DNA of 64,000 bases from Streptomyces xanthii (lineage in GTDB: Bacteria > Actinomycetota > Actinomycetes > Streptomycetales > Streptomycetaceae). The first letter of the stretch is position 1; the number at the start of each line of letters is the position of its first letter. The DNA is taken from the NCBI RefSeq assembly GCF_014621695.1, contig NZ_CP061281.1:2914001-2978000 (forward strand), given 5' to 3'. A program made the translations under genes and the position numbers. Under the pieces are notes generated by a model, which did no database searches, was not told the origin of the DNA, and saw nothing but the letters and a program-made list of their open reading frames with translations. Positions 36,808 to 44,826 of the stretch are shown here, in pieces.

Positions 36808-37161
36808 GCCCGGATCGCTCGCACCCTCCGGGGCCAGCACGCCGTCGAGGCCGGTGAGGCCGAGCATCAGCGTGAGGCGAGGGGACGGATCCCGCAGCCG
36901 TATCCGTCCCCCGGCCCGCCGCGCGGCGAGCTGCATCCGGGCGAGCGCGTCGAGGGTGGCGAGGTCGGTGCTCGTCACGGCCGACACGTCGCAGACGACC
37001 GTACGGGCGTCCGCGCCGGCCGGGGCGCCGCGCAGGGCGGCACGGACCTGGTCGCACAGCAGCGGTGCGTCGCCGGCGCGGATCGGCCCGGCGAGCACGA
37101 CGACGGAAGGGGTCGTTGAGGCAGCCACGTAGTCATGACCGTGCGGCGGCCCGGAACTCAT
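36715..37161 (-). CDS. STAS-domain protein (anti-sigma antagonist-like)
   Basis: This frame of about 148 residues has a STAS fold: SVVVLAGPIRAGDAPLL near 20, VVCDVSAVTSTDLATLDAL near 65 (phosphorylatable Ser/Thr turn), and a final helix RIRLRDPSPRLTLMLGLTGL. Its last 30 residues lie antisense to the sigma gene's 3' end and look unconserved, so the overlap is a caution. The start is uncertain (ATG 37161 used; GTG 37212 possible). STAS proteins usually relieve anti-sigma factors or sense phosphorylation. A link to the SnoaL-tailed sigma factor is only positional. Confidence 0.62.
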   Translation of the reverse strand: MSSGPPHGHDYVAASTTPSVVVLAGPIRAGDAPLLCDQVRAALRGAPAGADARTVVCDVSAVTSTDLATLDALARMQLAARRAGGRIRLRDPSPRLTLMLGLTGLDGVLAPEGASDPGSGVQVLRDAEQREPPLAEVQEAVETGDPAV

Positions 37162-37241
37162 CGGCGCCGGACGGACACCCGGCGTGTGCCGCGTCACGTC
37201 GGAGTGGATCACGTTGACCCGCGGCTCGCGCGCGGCCGAGG

Positions 37242-38177
37242 GTGGAGCCCGTGCAAGGGGTTCTGAACGGGTTCGCGGTCATCGCCGTCGTCATCGGCGT
37301 CGGCTATCTCATCGGCCGCAAGGGGTATCTCGGCGACGGCGGCCGGGACGTCCTCACGAAACTGGCCTTCCATGTGGCGACGCCGGCGCTGCTGTTCACG
37401 ATGCTGGCGCGGGCCGACCTGTCCGTGATCCTCTCCCCGAGCCTCCTGGTCACGGCCCTGTCGACGCTGGCCGTCGCGGGGGTCTTCGTGTCGGTGGCGG
37501 TCGTACGCGGCTGGGGAGTGGGCCGCACGACGATCGGCGCGCTGTGCTCGTCGTACGTGAACTCGGGGAACCTGGGCATCCCCATCGCCGTGTACGTCCT
37601 CGGGAACGCCTCGCTGGTTGCTCCCGTGCTCCTGTTCCAGCAGATCGCGGTGACGCCGGTCGCGCTGACGATCCTGGATCTGGCGGAGGCGTCGGGGACA
37701 CGGCAGTCGTGGTGGCGGCGGGTGCTCACGCCGCTGCGGAACCCGATCGCGATCGGGGCGCTCTCGGGAGTCGTGGTGTCGGCGACGGGGTGGACGGTGC
37801 CGGCGCCCGTCTTCGACCCGCTGAAACTCATCGCGAACATGTCGGTGCCGATGATCCTCATCGCGTTCGGGATCTCGCTGTGCGGGAGTGCGTGGCCGGG
37901 CGGGCCTGGGAGGGACCGGGTGCCGGTGCTGCTGTCCTCGGTGCTGAAGTCCGTCGGGCAGCCTGCCGTGTCGTGGGCGCTGGCGTCCTTCGTGTTCGGC
38001 CTGAGCGGGGCGCGGCTCCTTGACGTCGTCGTGACCTCGGCGCTCCCTGCGGCCCAGAACCTGTTCACGTACGCCAGCCGCTACGGGGTGGGCGAGAGGC
38101 TCGCCCGGGAGTCGATCCTGCTGTCGACGATGGGGTCGGTGCCGGTGCTCGTGGTGGTGGCGGCGCTGCTGGGGTGA
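37242..38177 (+). CDS. AEC-family transporter (auxin efflux carrier-like)
   Basis: This 311-residue protein has about ten hydrophobic segments. It starts GFAVIAVVIGVGYLIGRKG and has the two conserved crossover regions SSYVNSGNLGIPIAVYVLGN near 105 and TSALPAAQNLFTYASRYG near 265, both typical of the AEC family (PF03547). Such carriers export malonate, malate or similar organic acids, but the substrate here is unknown. GTG 37242 is used; GTG 37251 is also possible. Confidence 0.87.
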   Translation: MEPVQGVLNGFAVIAVVIGVGYLIGRKGYLGDGGRDVLTKLAFHVATPALLFTMLARADLSVILSPSLLVTALSTLAVAGVFVSVAVVRGWGVGRTTIGALCSSYVNSGNLGIPIAVYVLGNASLVAPVLLFQQIAVTPVALTILDLAEASGTRQSWWRRVLTPLRNPIAIGALSGVVVSATGWTVPAPVFDPLKLIANMSVPMILIAFGISLCGSAWPGGPGRDRVPVLLSSVLKSVGQPAVSWALASFVFGLSGARLLDVVVTSALPAAQNLFTYASRYGVGERLARESILLSTMGSVPVLVVVAALLG

Positions 38178-38181
38178 GGCG

Positions 38182-38766
38182 TCAGGGAGTGGGGAATTCG
38201 CCGGTGTCGATCGTGAGGTCGAAGGGCGCGGGGAGCTGGAGAGGTTCCCCGAACTTCACGACGCTCAGCGTCCGGTACACGTCTCCGGTGGGATCGCCGT
38301 AGAGCGTGGACACGGGGCCTTGCCGCGACCAGCGGTCGACCAGCAGATAGAAGGGGATGCCCGCGGCGACGTACGCGGCGCACTTGCTGATGCGGTCGTT
38401 CCGCGCGTTGGACTTCGAGGTGATCTCGACGACGAGCTCGGCCATGGCGGCCGGGATGTGCGAGTCCGACTCCACGTCGTCCTGCCGGGGCGCCACGAGG
38501 ATGTCCGGGATCAGCATCCCCAGACGGGACGGGACGGAAAGGGCGAGCGTTTGGTAGATCCCCCAGTCCTCCGGAATCACGGAGTACAGACGCCGCTGGA
38601 TGTGCTCGGCGATCGCGTTGTGCTGGTACGCGGGTGAAGGTGACACGGTGATGGTCCCGTCGATGATCTCCACCTTGCTGCCCTCAGGCCATTCCATCTC
38701 CTCCCAGAACCGGACCAGTTCGTCCCAGCTCTGCTCGGGGTCATGGCGGACGGTGAGTGCGCTCAT
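38182..38766 (-). CDS. Uma2/DUF820-family putative restriction-like nuclease
   Basis: This 194-residue protein has the family core: VEIIDGTITVSPSP near 30, PDILVAP near 90, and ELVVEITSKSNARND near 112, with the PD-(D/E)xK-type acidic and lysine residues. Uma2 proteins are very common in Streptomyces and cyanobacteria. Nuclease activity is predicted from fold, and no biological role is established. It is convergent with the AEC gene, 4 bp apart. Confidence 0.84.
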   Translation of the reverse strand: MSALTVRHDPEQSWDELVRFWEEMEWPEGSKVEIIDGTITVSPSPAYQHNAIAEHIQRRLYSVIPEDWGIYQTLALSVPSRLGMLIPDILVAPRQDDVESDSHIPAAMAELVVEITSKSNARNDRISKCAAYVAAGIPFYLLVDRWSRQGPVSTLYGDPTGDVYRTLSVVKFGEPLQLPAPFDLTIDTGEFPTP

Positions 38767-38862
38767 GGCGGTCTCCTTATCGGTGCGTCACCGAGTCCAG
38801 CATGCCGAACGGGACCGGCGGCGGTCCACCGATCCCGTTCACCCGAAGGGGGAAAGCGCAGG

Positions 38863-40140
38863 TCAGGCGATACGTTCCAGCACGATCGGCGCCGCCGTGA
38901 AGGGAGTGTCGGCGGGGGCGATGTCGTAGGAACCCGCGAGCGCCTCCAGGGCGTAGGCGAAGCGCTCGGGGGTGTCCGTGTGGAGGGTCATCAGGGCCTG
39001 GCCCGCGAAGACGGAGTCGCCGGGCTTGGCGTGGAGTTCGACGCCGGCGGCGGCCTGCACCGGGTCCTCCTTGCGGGCGCGCCCCGCCCCGAGCCGCCAG
39101 GCGGCCAGGCCGACGCCCATCGCGTCGAGACGGGTCAGGACGCCGGACTCCGCGGCCGTGACCACGTGCGTCTCCCGGGCCGTCGGCAGCGGGGCCAGCG
39201 GATCGCCGCCCTGCGCCGCGATCATGCCGCGCCACGCGTCCATCGCCGAGCCGTCCGCGAGCGCCTTCGCCGGGTCCGCGTCCTTCAGGCCCGCCGCGTC
39301 GAGCATCTCGCGGGCCAGCGCGAGGGTCAGCTCGACGACGTCGGCCGGCCCGCCGCCGGCCAGCACCTCCACCGATTCCCGTACTTCGAGCGCGTTGCCC
39401 GCGGTCAGGCCGAGCGGGGTGTTCATGTCGGTGAGCAGGGCGACGGTGGGCAGCCCGTGGTCGGCGCCCAGGCCCACCATCGTGCGGGCCAGTTCGCGGG
39501 CCGCGCCGAGCTCCTTCATGAAGGCGCCGGAGCCCACCTTCACGTCGAGGACCAGCGAGCCGGTGCCCTCGGCGATCTTCTTGGACATGATCGAGGAGGC
39601 GATGAGCGGGATGCACTCGACGGTCGCGGTGACGTCGCGCAGGGCGTAGAGCTTCTTGTCGGCGGGGGCGAGGCCGCTGCCGGGGGCGCAGACGACGGCG
39701 CCGACGTCCTCCAGGGTGCGCATCATCTCGGCGTTGGTGAGGTTCGCGCGCCAGCCGGGGATCGCCTCCAGCTTGTCGAGCGTGCCGCCGGTGTGGCCGA
39801 GGCCGCGCCCGGACAGCTGCGGCACGGCGGCCCCGCACGCGGCGACCAGCGGGGCGAGCGGCAGCGTGATCTTGTCGCCGACGCCGCCGGTGGAGTGCTT
39901 GTCGGCCGTGGGCCGGGACAGCGCGGAGAAGTCCATGCGCTCGCCGGAGGCGATCATCGCGGCGGTCCAGCGGGCGATCTCCGCGCGGTCCATCCCGTTC
40001 AGGAAGATCGCCATGGCCAGGGCCGACATCTGCTCGTCGGCGACCTCGCCGCGCGTGTAGGCGTCGACCACCCAGTCGATCTGCTCGTCGCTCAGACGGC
40101 CCCGGTCCCGCTTCGTACGGATGACGGAGATGACGTCCAT
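38863..40140 (-). CDS. deoA: Thymidine/pyrimidine-nucleoside phosphorylase
   Basis: This 425-residue enzyme cleaves thymidine, deoxyuridine or uridine with phosphate. The signature KHSTGGVGDKITL near 80 and GRGLGHTGGTLDKLEAI near 112 bind phosphate and ribose. DVKVGSGAFMK near 188 and LTDMNTPLGL near 218 are also conserved. ATG 40140 has AGGAAAG 3-9 nt upstream. It is the last gene of the nucleoside block and has its own operator and promoter 48-62 bp upstream, separated from cdd by a hairpin. It can therefore be expressed with or apart from the transporter genes. Confidence 0.94.
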   Translation of the reverse strand: MDVISVIRTKRDRGRLSDEQIDWVVDAYTRGEVADEQMSALAMAIFLNGMDRAEIARWTAAMIASGERMDFSALSRPTADKHSTGGVGDKITLPLAPLVAACGAAVPQLSGRGLGHTGGTLDKLEAIPGWRANLTNAEMMRTLEDVGAVVCAPGSGLAPADKKLYALRDVTATVECIPLIASSIMSKKIAEGTGSLVLDVKVGSGAFMKELGAARELARTMVGLGADHGLPTVALLTDMNTPLGLTAGNALEVRESVEVLAGGGPADVVELTLALAREMLDAAGLKDADPAKALADGSAMDAWRGMIAAQGGDPLAPLPTARETHVVTAAESGVLTRLDAMGVGLAAWRLGAGRARKEDPVQAAAGVELHAKPGDSVFAGQALMTLHTDTPERFAYALEALAGSYDIAPADTPFTAAPIVLERIA

Positions 40141-40187
40141 GGCTTTCCTGCCTTCCAGCAACCGGCTCTGCTTGCGTGGGACGACCG

Positions 40188-40202
40188 ACTCTACGCGCAT
40201 AG
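40188..40202 (-). promoter_or_regulatory. Nucleoside-regulon operator and -10 at deoA
   Basis: CTACGCGCATAG (40191-40202) has one mismatch from the palindrome. Its end forms the minus-strand TAGAGT (40193-40188), a TANNNT -10 element, so operator and promoter overlap. Confidence 0.65.
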
Positions 40203-40218
40203 AACCGGTCGGAGAAAG

Positions 40219-40245
40219 AGGGCCCCGCCAACTCGCCGGGGCCCT
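40219..40245 (-). terminator. Hairpin between cdd and deoA
   Basis: AGGGCCCCG and CGGGGCCCT form a perfect 9-bp stem 12 bp after the cdd stop. It may end or attenuate transcription before deoA's own promoter. Confidence 0.65.
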
Positions 40246-40256
40246 GGGGGTGCTGC

Positions 40257-40667
40257 TCAGTCCTGCCCGCGTCCGAGGTTCTCGGGCCCGAACGCGTCCG
40301 GCAGCAGCTCGGCGAGCGGCCGCACTCCGGACGCGGTCTCCAGGAGGAGGTCCTTGCCGCCGAACTCGTAGAGGAGCTGGCGGCAGCGGCCGCACGGCAT
40401 GAGGATCTCGCCCTCGCCGTCGACGCACGTGAAGTGGGTCAGGCGGCCGCCGCCGGTGAGCCGGAGCTGGGAGACGAGCCCGCACTCGGCGCACAGGCCG
40501 ATGCCGTACGAGGCGTTCTCCACGTTGCAGCCGGTCACCGTGCGGCCGTCGTCGACGAGCGCCGCCGCGCCGACCGGGAAGCCCGAGTACGGGGCGTACG
40601 CGTGGGACATGGCCTCGCGCGCGGCCGCGCGCAGGGCCTCCCAGTCGGTCACGTCGGCGCCGGTCAC
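40257..40667 (-). CDS. cdd: Cytidine deaminase
   Basis: This 136-residue zinc enzyme deaminates cytidine and deoxycytidine to uridine forms that DeoA can split. The active site is CNVENASYGIGLCAECG near 58-74 (zinc Cys and catalytic Glu in CAE) with PCGRCRQLL near 104. YAPYSGFPVGAA near 36 is the conserved N-terminal segment. GTG 40667 overlaps the permease stop by four bases (GTGA), so it is translated with the transporter genes. A GTG 15 bases later is an alternative. Confidence 0.92.
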   Translation of the reverse strand: MTGADVTDWEALRAAAREAMSHAYAPYSGFPVGAAALVDDGRTVTGCNVENASYGIGLCAECGLVSQLRLTGGGRLTHFTCVDGEGEILMPCGRCRQLLYEFGGKDLLLETASGVRPLAELLPDAFGPENLGRGQD

Positions 40668-41926
40668 TTGCCCTGGCCCTTCCGGTACGGCTGTCCGTTC
40701 GCCTTCGGCATGCGCAGGCGCTGGGCCGAGAGGGCGAGGACGAGCATGGTCAGGACGTACGGCATGGCCGTGGCGACCTGGCTGGGGACGGAGTCCGTGG
40801 TGGCGTACCAGAAGAACAGCAGCACGGAGACGGCGAGCGTGACGACCGCGCCGGTGATCTTCTTCTTCCAGATCAGCCAGGCCACGGCGAACAGCGCGAG
40901 GACGGCGATCAGGAGCAGCAGCGCGTGCGTGTTCTCGGTGCCGCCGCGGACCTTGAGGGTGTCGCTGTAGCCGAACAGACCGGCGCCGAGGGCGAGGCCG
41001 CCCGGCATCCAGTTGCCGAAGATCATGGCGGCGAGGCCGATGTAGCCGCGGCCGCCGGTCTGGCCCTCCAGGTAGTAGTTGGAGGAGACCTCGGAGAGGA
41101 ACGCGCCGCCGAGGCCGGCGAGCGCGCCCGAGATGATCACGGCGAGGTACTTGTACTTGATGACGTTGACGCCGAGGGACTCGGCGGCGACCGGGTTCTC
41201 GCCGCAGGAGCGCAGGCGCAGGCCGAACGAGGTGCGCCACAGCACCCACCAGGACACGGGCACGAGGGCGACGGCGATGACGGTCAGCCAGGACACACCG
41301 GTCATGATGCCGCCGAGCAGGCCCGCGACGTCGGATATGAGGAAGTAGCCCTGCTTGTTGAGGTCGGCCAGCGCGTCGGCGAGGCCGGGCACGGTGAACT
41401 CGCCGAGGCTCGGGACCGCCGGGGACTGCCGGGAGGTGGCGCCGTCCATGCCGTCGTAGACGAGGACGGACAGGTAGCGGGTGGCGCCGAGGGCCAGGAT
41501 GTTGATGGCCACACCGGAGACGATGTGGTTCACGTTGAAGGTGACGGTGGCGAGCGCGTGCACGAGGCCGCCGAGCGCGCCGCCGATCAGGGCGGCGACG
41601 ACGCCGACCCAGGGGCCCCACTGGTAGCCGGCCCAGGCGCCGAACCAGGTGCCGAGGATGAGCATGCCCTCGAGGCCGATGTTGACCACGCCGGCGCGCT
41701 CGGCCCACAGGCCGCCGAGTCCGGCGAGGCCGATCGGCACGGCGAGGCGCAGCGCGGTGGACATCTGGCTGACGGAGGTGAGGCCGTTCGCGTCGGTGAT
41801 CAGGCGGACCGCCGAGACCAGGCAGAGCAGCCCGGCGACGATCAGCATGAGGACGGGAAGGCTGAGCCCCCGCCGTGCCGCCGGGGCAGCGGCAGGCGTC
41901 TTGTCGAGTGCGGGAGCCGTGCTCAT
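40664..41926 (-). CDS. Nucleoside ABC transporter permease (second subunit)
   Basis: This 420-residue membrane protein of the RbsC/BmpD-type permease family has about nine or ten hydrophobic segments. SRSCGENPVAAES-like RLRSCGENPVAAESLGVN near 250 is the cytoplasmic coupling motif that contacts the ATPase. AERAGVVNIGLEGMLILG near 80 is the family signature. ATG 41926 overlaps the stop of the preceding permease by four bases. With its partner it forms the membrane channel for nucleosides captured by BMP lipoproteins. Confidence 0.9.
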   Translation of the reverse strand: MSTAPALDKTPAAAPAARRGLSLPVLMLIVAGLLCLVSAVRLITDANGLTSVSQMSTALRLAVPIGLAGLGGLWAERAGVVNIGLEGMLILGTWFGAWAGYQWGPWVGVVAALIGGALGGLVHALATVTFNVNHIVSGVAINILALGATRYLSVLVYDGMDGATSRQSPAVPSLGEFTVPGLADALADLNKQGYFLISDVAGLLGGIMTGVSWLTVIAVALVPVSWWVLWRTSFGLRLRSCGENPVAAESLGVNVIKYKYLAVIISGALAGLGGAFLSEVSSNYYLEGQTGGRGYIGLAAMIFGNWMPGGLALGAGLFGYSDTLKVRGGTENTHALLLLIAVLALFAVAWLIWKKKITGAVVTLAVSVLLFFWYATTDSVPSQVATAMPYVLTMLVLALSAQRLRMPKANGQPYRKGQGK

Positions 41927-43083
41927 CGGGCCGCCACCTCCTTCTTCGTGTCGTTGTTGTCGTCGCTGTCGTCGGGGCCCGCGGTGGCGAGGACGTGGCC
42001 CGCGGCGAGTTCGGCGCCGACCCTGCTCTGCTGGCGGCGGGTGCCCCAGACGCGGACGGACTCGTAGGAGACGACCACGGCGATGACGATGAGGCCCTGC
42101 ATGATCGTGGCGATCTCGGAGCTGTAGCCCTGCAGGTCCAGCGGGTCGGCGGCGTTGAACAGCCACGACAGCAGGAGCGAGGCGAGGGCCATGCCGGCCG
42201 GGCTGTTGCGGCCGAGCAGCGCGACGGTGATCGCGTTGAAGCCGAGCGAGGCCGGGAAGGAGTCGGAGAAGGTGTGCGTCGAGCCGAGCAGCGTGGGCAG
42301 GCCCGCGAGGCCCGCGACCGCGCCGGACAGCAGCATCGCGGTGAGCACCATCTTCTTGGCGGAGACGCCGGAGGCGGCGGCCGCGGACTCGGAGGCACCG
42401 GAGGCGCGCAGGTCGAAGCCGAAGCGGGTGCGGTTGAGCATCACCCAGTAGACGATGCCGAGGAGCACGGCGACGACGACGAAGCCGTAGACGGTGCCGA
42501 CGGTGTCGCCGAGGTTGATGCCGGGGAACCAGCCGGCCTTGTCCATCTCGCCGGTCGTGCGGTTGTTGCCGACGGCGACGCCGAACGCGTCCTCGAGGGT
42601 GAGGTAGGCGATGACGGACGCCGCGATCGAGTTGAGCATGATCGTGGAGACGACCTCGCTGACGCCGCGGGTCACCTTGAGGACGCCGGCGATGCCGGCC
42701 CACAGGGCGCCGGTGACGGCGGCCGACAGGATCAGCAGCGGGATCTGGAGGAAGGCCGGGAAGGCGATGTGCGCGCCGACGATGGCGGCGACGCAGGCGG
42801 CGAGCCGGTACTGGCCCTCGACGCCGATGTTGAAGAGGTTCATCCGGAAGCCGATGGCGACCGCGAGCGCGCCGATGTAGAGACCGGCGGCGTCATTGAT
42901 GATGAGGACCTGGACGTCGGAGAACGTCGCCTGCTCGAACATGATCGAGAACGGCTCGACCGGGTTCTCGCCGGAGGCGAGCAGCACGAGCGAGGTCAGG
43001 GCGAACGCGACGACCAGCGCGATCACGGGACCGGCGGCCGCGAGCAGGATCCGCTCGGAGTCCCAGCGCTTGGGGTTGTTCAT
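41923..43083 (-). CDS. Nucleoside ABC transporter permease (first subunit)
   Basis: This 386-residue permease has about nine hydrophobic segments. FNIGVEGQYRLAA near 84 is the family signature and DLRASGASESAAAASGVS near 230 is the ATPase-contact loop. The C-terminal 35 residues are hydrophilic and acidic. ATG 43083 comes 2 bp after the ATPase stop, and the 3' end overlaps the second permease, so all three are one transcript. The two permeases are distinct in sequence, as expected of a heterodimer. Confidence 0.9.
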   Translation of the reverse strand: MNNPKRWDSERILLAAAGPVIALVVAFALTSLVLLASGENPVEPFSIMFEQATFSDVQVLIINDAAGLYIGALAVAIGFRMNLFNIGVEGQYRLAACVAAIVGAHIAFPAFLQIPLLILSAAVTGALWAGIAGVLKVTRGVSEVVSTIMLNSIAASVIAYLTLEDAFGVAVGNNRTTGEMDKAGWFPGINLGDTVGTVYGFVVVAVLLGIVYWVMLNRTRFGFDLRASGASESAAAASGVSAKKMVLTAMLLSGAVAGLAGLPTLLGSTHTFSDSFPASLGFNAITVALLGRNSPAGMALASLLLSWLFNAADPLDLQGYSSEIATIMQGLIVIAVVVSYESVRVWGTRRQQSRVGAELAAGHVLATAGPDDSDDNNDTKKEVAAR

Positions 43084-43085
43084 GG

Positions 43086-44642
43086 TCAGGCACCGTCTTC
43101 CGTGTGCTCCAGGTGGCCCGAGGCGGCACCGGTCATGGCGGATCCCAGCTCTTCCGGGGTGATGGAGGCCGGGTCGGCGTCGGCGACCAGGCGGCCGTCG
43201 TAGATGACCCGGAGGGTGTCGGACAGGCCGATCAGCTCGTCGAGGTCGGCCGAGATGAGCAGCACGGCCAGACCCTCGCGGCGGGCCTCGCGGATCTGGT
43301 CCCAGATCTGCGCCTGCGCGCCGACGTCCACGCCGCGGGTGGGGTGGGCTGCGATCAGGAACTTGGGGGCGTGGCTCATCTCGCGGCCGACGATCAGCTT
43401 CTGCTGGTTGCCGCCGGACAGGGAGGCGGCCGTGACGTCGATGCCGGGCGTGCGGACGTCGTACTCCTTGACGATCCGCGTCGTGTCGGCCTGGGCGGCC
43501 TTCGGGTCGAGCCACATGCCCTTGGAGTTGGGGGCCTCGGTGACGTGGCCGAGGATGCGGTTCTCCCACAGGGGCGCGTCCAGGAGCAGGCCGTGGCGGT
43601 GCCGGTCCTCGGGGATGTAGCCGATGCCGGACTCGCGGCGCTTGCGGGTGGCCCAGGAGGTGATGTCGTCGCCGAGGAGGGTGACGGTGCCGCTGTCGGC
43701 CTGGGTGAGGCCGATCAGGGTCTCGATGAGCTCGGTCTGGCCGTTGCCCTCGACGCCCGCGAGGCCGAGCACCTCACCGGCGTGGATGGTGAAGGTGATG
43801 CCGTCGAGGAGCGGCTTGCCGCCGCCGGGGGCGCACAGGCGCAGGTCGTCGGCCTGGAGCACGGGGCGGTCGGTGACCGTGGAGTCGGCGGTCTCCGGCG
43901 TGGGGAGCTCGCTGCCGACCATCAGCTCGGCGAGCTGCTTGGGGGTCGTCTCGGCGGGGACGGCGGTGCCGACCGTGGTGCCGCGCCGGATGACGGTGAT
44001 CTCGTCGGCGACGGAGAGGACCTCGCCGAGCTTGTGCGAGATGAAGATGACCGACAGGCCCTCCGCCTTGAGCTCGCGCAGGTTGTCGAAGAGCGCGTCG
44101 ACCTCCTGCGGGACGAGGACGGCGGTCGGCTCGTCGAGGATCAGGGTGGTGGCGCCGCGGTAGAGGACCTTGAGGATCTCGACGCGCTGGCGGTCGGCGA
44201 CGCCCAGGTCCTCGACGAGGACGTCGGGGCGGACGCCGAGGCCGTAGCGCTCGGATATCTCGAGGATCCTGCGGCGGGCCTTCGCGCCGATCCCGTACAG
44301 CTTCTCGCTGCCGAGGACGACGTTCTCGAGGACGGTGAGGTTGTCCGCGAGCATGAAGTGCTGGTGCACCATGCCGATGCCGCGGGCGATCGCGTCGGCG
44401 GGCGAGGAGTAGGAGACCTGCTCGCCGTGGATGGTGATGGTGCCCTCGTCCGGCTTCTGCATGCCGTAGAGGATCTTCATCAGCGTGGACTTGCCCGCGC
44501 CGTTCTCACCGACGAGGGCGTGCACGGTGCCCTTGCGGACGGTGAGGCAGATGTCGTGGTTGGCGACGACGCCGGGGAACCTCTTGGTGATGCCCTTGAG
44601 TTCTACGGCGACGGCGGTCGGCGGGGAGCTTGACGTGGCGAT
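43086..44642 (-). CDS. Nucleoside ABC transporter ATPase (two nucleotide-binding domains)
   Basis: This protein of about 518 residues has two fused ATPase domains. The first has Walker A GENGAGKST near 45, LILDEPTAVLVP near 165 as Walker B, and a degenerate signature. The second has a degenerate P-loop GVEGNGQTEL near 290 and LSGGNQQK near 410. This asymmetry is typical of RbsA/BMP-linked importers. The start is odd: no ATG, GTG or TTG is in frame close to the ribosome site AGGAG at 44651-44655. The listed ATC (44642) has ideal spacing. ATG 44693 is the only nearby canonical start and would place the operator inside the coding region. Confidence 0.87.
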   Translation of the reverse strand: MATSSSPPTAVAVELKGITKRFPGVVANHDICLTVRKGTVHALVGENGAGKSTLMKILYGMQKPDEGTITIHGEQVSYSSPADAIARGIGMVHQHFMLADNLTVLENVVLGSEKLYGIGAKARRRILEISERYGLGVRPDVLVEDLGVADRQRVEILKVLYRGATTLILDEPTAVLVPQEVDALFDNLRELKAEGLSVIFISHKLGEVLSVADEITVIRRGTTVGTAVPAETTPKQLAELMVGSELPTPETADSTVTDRPVLQADDLRLCAPGGGKPLLDGITFTIHAGEVLGLAGVEGNGQTELIETLIGLTQADSGTVTLLGDDITSWATRKRRESGIGYIPEDRHRHGLLLDAPLWENRILGHVTEAPNSKGMWLDPKAAQADTTRIVKEYDVRTPGIDVTAASLSGGNQQKLIVGREMSHAPKFLIAAHPTRGVDVGAQAQIWDQIREARREGLAVLLISADLDELIGLSDTLRVIYDGRLVADADPASITPEELGSAMTGAASGHLEHTEDGA

Positions 44643-44670
44643 GGCGCACTCTCCTGGGAAAGGGGGCCGG

Positions 44671-44682
44671 CTACACGCGTAG
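44671..44682 (-). promoter_or_regulatory. Nucleoside-regulon operator at the ABC ATPase gene
   Basis: CTACACGCGTAG is one base from the shared palindrome and about 29 bp upstream of the ATC codon taken as start. It suggests an internal regulated promoter ahead of the ATPase-permease-cdd genes. Confidence 0.6.
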
Positions 44683-44782
44683 CGCCCCAACATCGGTGTG
44701 CGAGAAGTGGGTTCGAGCGACTTCGAGCGATGTCGAGTGGGTCGAGTGTTCGGACTGCGATGACGAGCAGGATCGCACGAAC

Positions 44783-44812
44783 GGGGTACGGGGCAGAAGC
44801 GCCCCGCACCCC
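44783..44812 (-). terminator. Hairpin after the first BMP lipoprotein gene
   Basis: GGGGTACGGGGC pairs with GCCCCGCACCCC with one mismatch and a 6-nt loop. It could partly terminate, raising lipoprotein over ATPase expression. Confidence 0.65.
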
Positions 44813-44826
44813 GGTTGTGGCACCGC

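Noticed and set aside
40664..43083. The two permease genes as a duplicated or split single gene
   Set aside because: Each has a full set of membrane helices and its own coupling loop, and their sequences are distinct, as in standard heterodimeric importers.
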